A stretch of DNA of 12,806 nucleotides from Bondarzewia mesenterica (Eukaryota > Basidiomycota > Agaricomycetes > Russulales > Bondarzewiaceae): contig SGPL01000759.1 of the NCBI GenBank assembly GCA_004802705.1, positions 1 through 12,806 on the forward strand. Direction: 5' to 3'. Below, one piece after another: positions 8,399-12,806 of this stretch. The position numbers were made by a program, and so were the translations under genes. Numbering within the stretch: the stretch's first letter is position 1; every line of letters begins with the position of its first letter. The notes below the pieces were generated by a model. That model was not told the DNA's origin and did no database searches. It saw only the letters and a program-made list of their open reading frames with translations.

Positions 8399-9988
8399 AA
8401 ATATTATGGCATGTCCGATGTAGCACCAGGCACAGCATTTGACATATAAAGATGATGGGTGCTGGGCCAAAAGGATCGACATCTACCTTCTTTTATGATA
8501 AGTACTTCCATCCATCCATTCCTGAATAAGTTATCTGCAATGGACAGCATGGCCTCCCCCTTCAACAACACAGAAACCAAGTTTCTGGAAGATAGCTAGA
8601 AACAGTGGCGAGAGGTGGCGGCGAGAGTACAGAAGGACTTAGAGAGGTCATGGGCATTCTTGATGACCCAAGACAAGCCAAAGGAAGATATCCTGCCCCA
8701 ACCCCTCAGGCATACACAGTATACCTCTAGCCTTCAGAAGGTTGGTCAATTTGTCCTTTCAGTGATTAGGTAATACTGACCACTCACAGTTGATGCACAG
8801 ATACTTGCTATCAAAGCTTTCGAAGACAAACAAGAAGGAGAGAAAGGACAAGATCTCTAACATCTGGTGATGAACCCAACTGGAGGTCCTGAAGTTCATG
8901 AAAAGGAAGGACATTGAGGCCTACATCCTGGAGCATCATGGGGTGATGCTGAAGGATTTCCAAGTCTATATCTCCCACTACCAGAATGGAGTGAGAGTGG
9001 TGAGGGATTCAGTGAGCTCAGAGGACATGGTGAAGTTCCAAGAGCTGGCCAAAAAATGGAACATGGTGCATTCGTCGGCCGAAAAACAGAGAGAGTGAGT
9101 TTGTTTTTCCATCTCCAGTGACATACCAATTGATGTATTTATAGGCTCACCGAGCATGCCAATCAATATGTGAAGGAGTTCACCGGCCAGATGTTCTAGC
9201 AACTGAATATGAAGTTATTTATTTTCTCAGTGACTGAAGGATGGCAAGCCAGTGTACACTTAGTGAGTTTGCCCTCAGTGGTGGTCTCAGTGATGGCTGA
9301 TACCTACTAGTTCTTTCAATCATGACTTCAATGAGGAGAATGGATCGACTTCATTCATGAATTCTCATCTGAATTGGAACACCGGCAACATTCTGAAGGA
9401 ATGGGCAGACTACACTAATAAGGTGTTCAGTGAGCATTCTGTAGATGATGATGTGTGGGAGTATGTCTCATGTCTGTGACAGGTACCACAGAAGTCAGAA
9501 AAGAGGCCAAGGAGGAAGTGAAGAAAAGAAAAAAGCTGATTCCTAAGTTGGTCACTGCTGAGGATGGGAGGGTGATGTTGCCATCGCCAGAGAAGGACAA
9601 GACCTTCGATCTAGAGCAGATGAAGGGCTTGGTGAGGGTGGTGATGACAACTGCATACCATATGTTGTAATCAGACATCATGGTGTTCATGTACTAACAA
9701 AAGTATAGAGTGGCGAGCGAGAATGCAAAGGGATCAGTGCCATAGGGGAAGTTGAAGGAATGGCGAGGTGAATACCTCACCGACGAGTATTTTCCAGATG
9801 ACTTTATTGTCAAAGAGCCATCAAAGCTGGTTTGAGAAATAATCACTAAGCGGATGAACCACTAGTATAATCAGCAAACAGACGGCAAGGCCCTGGTGGT
9901 GTTCAAGTCATATCAGGCATCTGACAGTGAGGTTCAGTCAGCAACATCAACTGTGACCAAGAAAGGAAAGCCGAGAAAGGGCAAGGCT

Positions 9989-10050
9989 TATGCATCGGCA
10001 TCGGCATTGGGGTCAGCATCAGGGTCAGCATCGACTTCGATGAATGGTTC
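9989..10050 (+). repeat. TCGGCA/TCAGCA hexamer repeat in the coding frame (Ala-Ser)
   Basis: Units such as GCATCG, GCATTG, GGGTCA and GCATCA are in register with the reading frame and encode ASASALGSASGSAST. They match the hexamer seen at 5812 and 1253. Confidence 0.8.
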
Positions 10051-10471
10051 AGCAAAAGGACAGGAGAAGGCCATCCCTCCCTCTGAGGAGGTGGAGGAAA
10101 GCACGGTGATAATGGAGGAGGCAGAGGAGAACTTTGAGGCCAAGCTTGAGAAGCTAATGGGGGATGACAGTGACAGTGATAGTGAGGATAAGGCCGATGT
10201 CTCTCAGGCAGTCTCTGATAGGTGAAAGACTGTAGTTGAGGAATTGTTGGCTGACCCCTCAGTGATCAATCCGACCATCTCGCTAGTGTCTACCTATACC
10301 CAGTGTGATATGAGCAAGATGAGCTTCCTGCTCAACCTCAGTGCCCAAGTTGAGTACAGGATGATGTTGTCTACCATCTTAGAGCATGAGGTATGACTGG
10401 TTAACCTCTATAGTAGAATCTATGCTGATTTTGATCCAGGATAATCATCCATTCACTGCCACTGACAGTAA

Positions 10472-10479
10472 CCCCCCCC
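10472..10479 (+). other. C8 run with one-base frame slip
   Basis: Eight C residues. Before the run the frame reads TATDSN; after it the best frame (SLYLFELVHTSIE onward) is the one reached by dropping a single C. This looks like a slippage insertion in the HMG-like gene. Confidence 0.7.
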
Positions 10480-11455
10480 TGGTGCAACTAGAAGTATGAC
10501 AGTCTATACCTCTTTGAGTTGGTGCACACCTCAATAGAGAGTGAGGGGGTACTGACAATGTGGCTCACCGAGAATCTGCATCTCGGTGAGGATGACATGC
10601 TGTGGCTGAAGGAGGATCTGTGGCTCATTGCACTGGCCATCGGGATGCTATTAAATGACAGCCACTAAGCTCAGTTCCATGAAGATCCTAGTGCCAATGC
10701 CGATGGGAATGCCACCACCACCAGCAAAATTCCACTGTATATGTTGACCACACAGCTGGACTTTTCAGCATGTGACTTGCTGGCAGTCACGATGTCTAAC
10801 CAGATTACCGAGGCCCTGCTAAAGCCACTCCAACAGGCCGAGAAAGCTGAGCTGGTGACCATCAAACCTGAAGAGGTGGAGGAGATGAACTCCGAATTAC
10901 AAACAATGTTGTCGAAGTTTAATCTTCGAGAACTCCTAGAGGTGGCTAAGACCGATGCCACTGGTAATGATGAGGTGAATTTAGATTCATCAAATATTAC
11001 TTTGCATGCATTAATGAAAGACTTGATTTGGAGACTGAACCCCCAGTTTCTGAAATAAGGCCAGATGTTGCATCCACTGAGGAGGCTGGGCTGACAACTA
11101 AACTGGTGGCATCGGCGTCGGCCAATGATGAAGACCAAGATATGGCCCTCAGTGTGACAGGGGAACAGGCCACTGGTGAAGTACCGGCAAGGTCACTGAA
11201 GGAGATGGACTTGGAAAAGGTAAGTCACTTTGAGTACATGTATTTTTTGGGATGACTCACTTGTAACAGGAGGCCGAGGAAGCCAAGGAGGAAGCTGAGG
11301 AGAATGCCTCTATCAGAGAAGGCACGCTGGAGGTCGCTGTTCCCCAAAAGAGAAAGCCATCAGCAAAAGCAATGGCAAAAGCTGAGGAATCCTCAGCGAA
11401 GTGGCACAAGGTAGTTGCCAGTGAGTCTCAGGTGAAGGCCACTAGTAGAAGTTGA

Positions 11456-11929
11456 AGAATGACTCAGCGAAGGCTTCTGGAACATGTCGCTGTATGAATG
11501 CAAAGGTATAGTTGTTCTTGGATTTGCTTATGAGATGTATATATTGAGCATAATTTCAAGTGGACATAAAACCATCAAGGCCAAAAAGGGGACATGAGCT
11601 GAGTCTGCCAGGAATGCACACTCGATCACGATCAGTGGCAAGCACTTCTAATGCCAAAATGTAGGTGACCAATTAGACATATCATTAGATGTACACTAAC
11701 ATGGGGAATAGGTCACATCACTGATAGCATGTAGTAAACATGAGGTAGAGGCCAGTGTCGGGACGGTGATAGTATCGGTGATGGCATTGGCGATGGCATT
11801 ATTTCATTGTTTTATTGTAATTCACCTTGCTCAGTATTTGAAGTATTGAAGGAGTTTGAAATTGCATCTATTATGAATACAAAAAGGAAAAAACAAACTG
11901 TCTGCTATGTATATATAAAAAAAGAGGCA
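11456..11929. other. 3' flank between convergent pseudogenes
   Basis: The first part may hold one more exon of the HMG-like gene, to a TAA at 11649-11651. At 11755-11801 there is a degenerate GGTGATGGCATTGGCGATGG-type repeat. The stretch 11802-11929 is A/T-rich with ATGTATATATAAAAAAA at 11907-11923, possibly 3' signals of the minus-strand gene. I see nothing else. Confidence 0.5.
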
Positions 11930-12324
11930 TCAGCTCTCACTCTTAAGCTGATCCTCTGGCATCTGCCTACTGGCAGCCTCACCCTTAGCCTCACTATCGA
12001 TGCTGCTGCGATCCATGTTCTCATCTAATGACTCCGGCTGTAGCTGGATTTGCCACTCATCCACCTGTTCCAACTTTTTTTTCAGCACCAGTCAGCTGGG
12101 GCTGAGGTGGCAGCAACATGGGCAGTGGAGTTGGTGCCATTGTTGAGGGCAGCAGAGACAGGGGAGGTCAGGGGGAGGGGGCAAGAGGAAGAGGTGGGCT
12201 CACTAAGAGCCGATCCATTGCCTTTGCCACTGTCACCACTGGTAACTTTGGTGAGTTGAGGTATATGCCAATGCTGAGGCTGCCTGCTATTGCTAGCTAG
12301 GATGGCAATACGGTCAGCACTGAT

Positions 12325-12470
12325 GAAGGGAGGGAGGAGAGGGGGGGCAGAGGAAGTGAGGAGTGGGCAGACAGAGAGAGGGAGGAGGAAGTGAGTGAAG
12401 GAGAGTGGGGAGGGGCAGACAGAGAGAGGGATAAAGGAGGGGGCAGACAAGGCAGAGAGGGGAGGGGGTC
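12325..12470 (+). repeat. Polypurine tract with degenerate tandem units
   Basis: The plus strand is almost all G and A, interrupted mainly by GCAG and GTG. The block GGCAGACAGAGAGAGGGA occurs at 12366 and 12414, each next to a GAGGAAGTGAG or GGGGAGGGG stretch, giving a period near 48 bp. On the minus strand it encodes the Pro/Ser/Leu-rich part of the gene above. Confidence 0.75.
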
Positions 12471-12726
12471 AGCATTAATGGTGTCCATGTTGCTGCCATT
12501 GCCATTGTCAGTGGATGGGCCTGCTTGCTCCTGCACTGACTATCCACCCACTGCTACCTCCAGCAGCTTGATACAGTGCATCAAGTTATCGATGGAGGTA
12601 CTGTAATCTGCCTCTGTCACTGTCTGCCACTGTCTCACCTAGTCGATCAACTCTCTCATGAAATTGAACATCCTCTAGAGTTCATCGACAACCTCTATGG
12701 GGTCCACAGGTAGGGCCTCAGTGGGG

Positions 12727-12806
12727 GTAATGGTGGGGGCAGTAGGGACAGTGGCAGTAGGGACAGCAGGGATGGCAGGGATGGGGATGGCGGGGCAGTG
12801 GGGACA
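12727..12806. repeat. GGCAGTAGGGACA-type tandem repeats at the window edge
   Basis: Units of about 15-18 bp (GGCAGTAGGGACAGT, GGCAGGGATGG, GGGGCAGTGGGGACA) run to the last base. On the minus strand they encode (A/T)(I/V)P repeats. Confidence 0.7.

Larger units (their letters stand above)
7153..8539. other. Divergent intergenic spacer, CpG-free from 7255 to 8187
   Basis: This lies between the TET/JBP gene (minus) and the HMG-like gene (plus), so both promoters should be here. Reading every line, I find no CG dinucleotide from 7255 to 8187, while TG and CA are frequent. I see no protein motif in the short open frames of 7260-8120. An AT-rich stretch at 8385-8412 (ATATATAG, TTAAAAATATTATG) lies 130-155 bp before the HMG-like ATG and could belong to its promoter. 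Confidence 0.8.
8540..11455 (+). pseudogene. HMG-like protein of a KDZ-associated, repeated fungal family, decayed
   Basis: The start is ATG at 8540 (MDSMASPFNN). Introns: 8741-8789, 9095-9144, 9263-9310, about 9667-9708, 10391-10439 and 11220-11269. Exons total about 876 codons. The frame holds KFMKRKDIEAYILEHHG, YISHYQNGVRVVRDSV and FQELAKKWN (8898-9060), which I read as the divergent HMG-like region; LTEHANQYVKEFTGQM; DFNEENGSTSF and ILKEWADYTNKVF (9320-9435); GKLKEWRGEYLTDEYFPDDF and KEPSKLV (9745-9833); an Ala/Ser repeat (9989-10050); and acidic stretches. Stops include TAG after VP and NH, where family members have Trp. Frame slips occur near 9311, 9470, a C8 run (10472-10479) and about 11020. 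Known: KDZ elements often carry an HMG-like protein. Inferred: that this is it. A further exon (about 11582-11651, ending SITISGKHF) may lie downstream. Confidence 0.65.
11930..12806 (-). pseudogene. 3' part of a Pro/Ser-rich gene, unrecognised, runs off the window
   Basis: I do not recognise it. On the minus strand, from the window edge, an open frame reads Pro-Ala-Ile/Val repeats (AIPIPAIPAVP), then VVDEL-stop-RMFNFMRELID and ADYSTSIDNLMHCIKLLEV, a Pro/Ser/Leu-rich stretch, and ends at a TGA at 12299. A second frame carries on (QPQHWHIPQLTKVTSGDSG) to 12082 beside a run of eight T at 12075-12082. A third frame then reads KKLEQVDEWQIQLQPESLDE and stops at 11932-11930. The frame changes fall in low-complexity sequence and at the T8 run, so slippage is the likely cause. 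There are also TAG stops near 12675, 12645 and 12539. Confidence 0.45.

Noticed and set aside
10671..11138. A 155-codon open frame on the minus strand, the longest uninterrupted frame in the window
   Set aside because: It is antisense to the HMG-like gene, whose plus-strand frame is open over the same bases, with an acidic, helix-like protein and a good intron downstream. The minus frame has no recognisable motif.
1..12806. tRNA or rRNA genes
   Set aside because: I saw no cloverleaf with A and B boxes and no rRNA-like core sequence on either strand by eye; a dedicated scan was not possible.

Overview
The window looks like a transposon-rich region of an agaricomycete (basidiomycete) fungus. 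It has many short spliceosomal introns (about 41-60 bp, GTRNGY donors, CTNAC-type branch sites, YAG acceptors) and no bacterial-style gene layout. It also carries decayed genes that read as a KDZ (Kyakuja-Dileera-Zisupton) transposase and a TET/JBP 2-oxoglutarate dioxygenase, a pairing known to be expanded in mushroom-forming fungi. All family calls come from recognised motifs in my own translations; no database search was possible.

Layout. 1-170: leader sequence with a 20-bp minisatellite. About 480-952 (+): the decayed 3' end of an unrecognised gene. 981-5688 (-): a KDZ transposase pseudogene of about 1,073 codons in nine exons. Its fifth intron-free stretch of N-terminal coding sequence is split by a 1,049-bp non-autonomous DNA element at 4063-5111, which has 34-bp terminal inverted repeats and a perfect 8-bp target duplication. 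5800-7152 (-): a TET/JBP dioxygenase pseudogene, 111 bp upstream of the transposase and on the same strand. 7153-8539: a divergent intergenic spacer with a TATA box, an imperfect fold-back and a block of about 930 bp without a single CpG. 8540-11455, possibly to 11651 (+): a third pseudogene with an HMG-like region, of a family that is repeated in mushroom genomes. 11930-12806 (-): the decayed 3' part of a Pro/Ser-rich gene that runs off the window.

Inference: KDZ transposase, TET/JBP enzyme and HMG-like protein together resemble the cargo of one large KDZ element. The transposase would move the element, and the TET/JBP enzyme would oxidise 5-methylcytosine and could counter silencing. All the genes are dead as read: the transposase frame alone holds about 20 stops. 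Yet its splice sites and frame are preserved, with a net slip of one base, so point mutation (cytosine deamination or a RIP-like process) seems to have done most of the damage. The nested element came later and was itself not autonomous.
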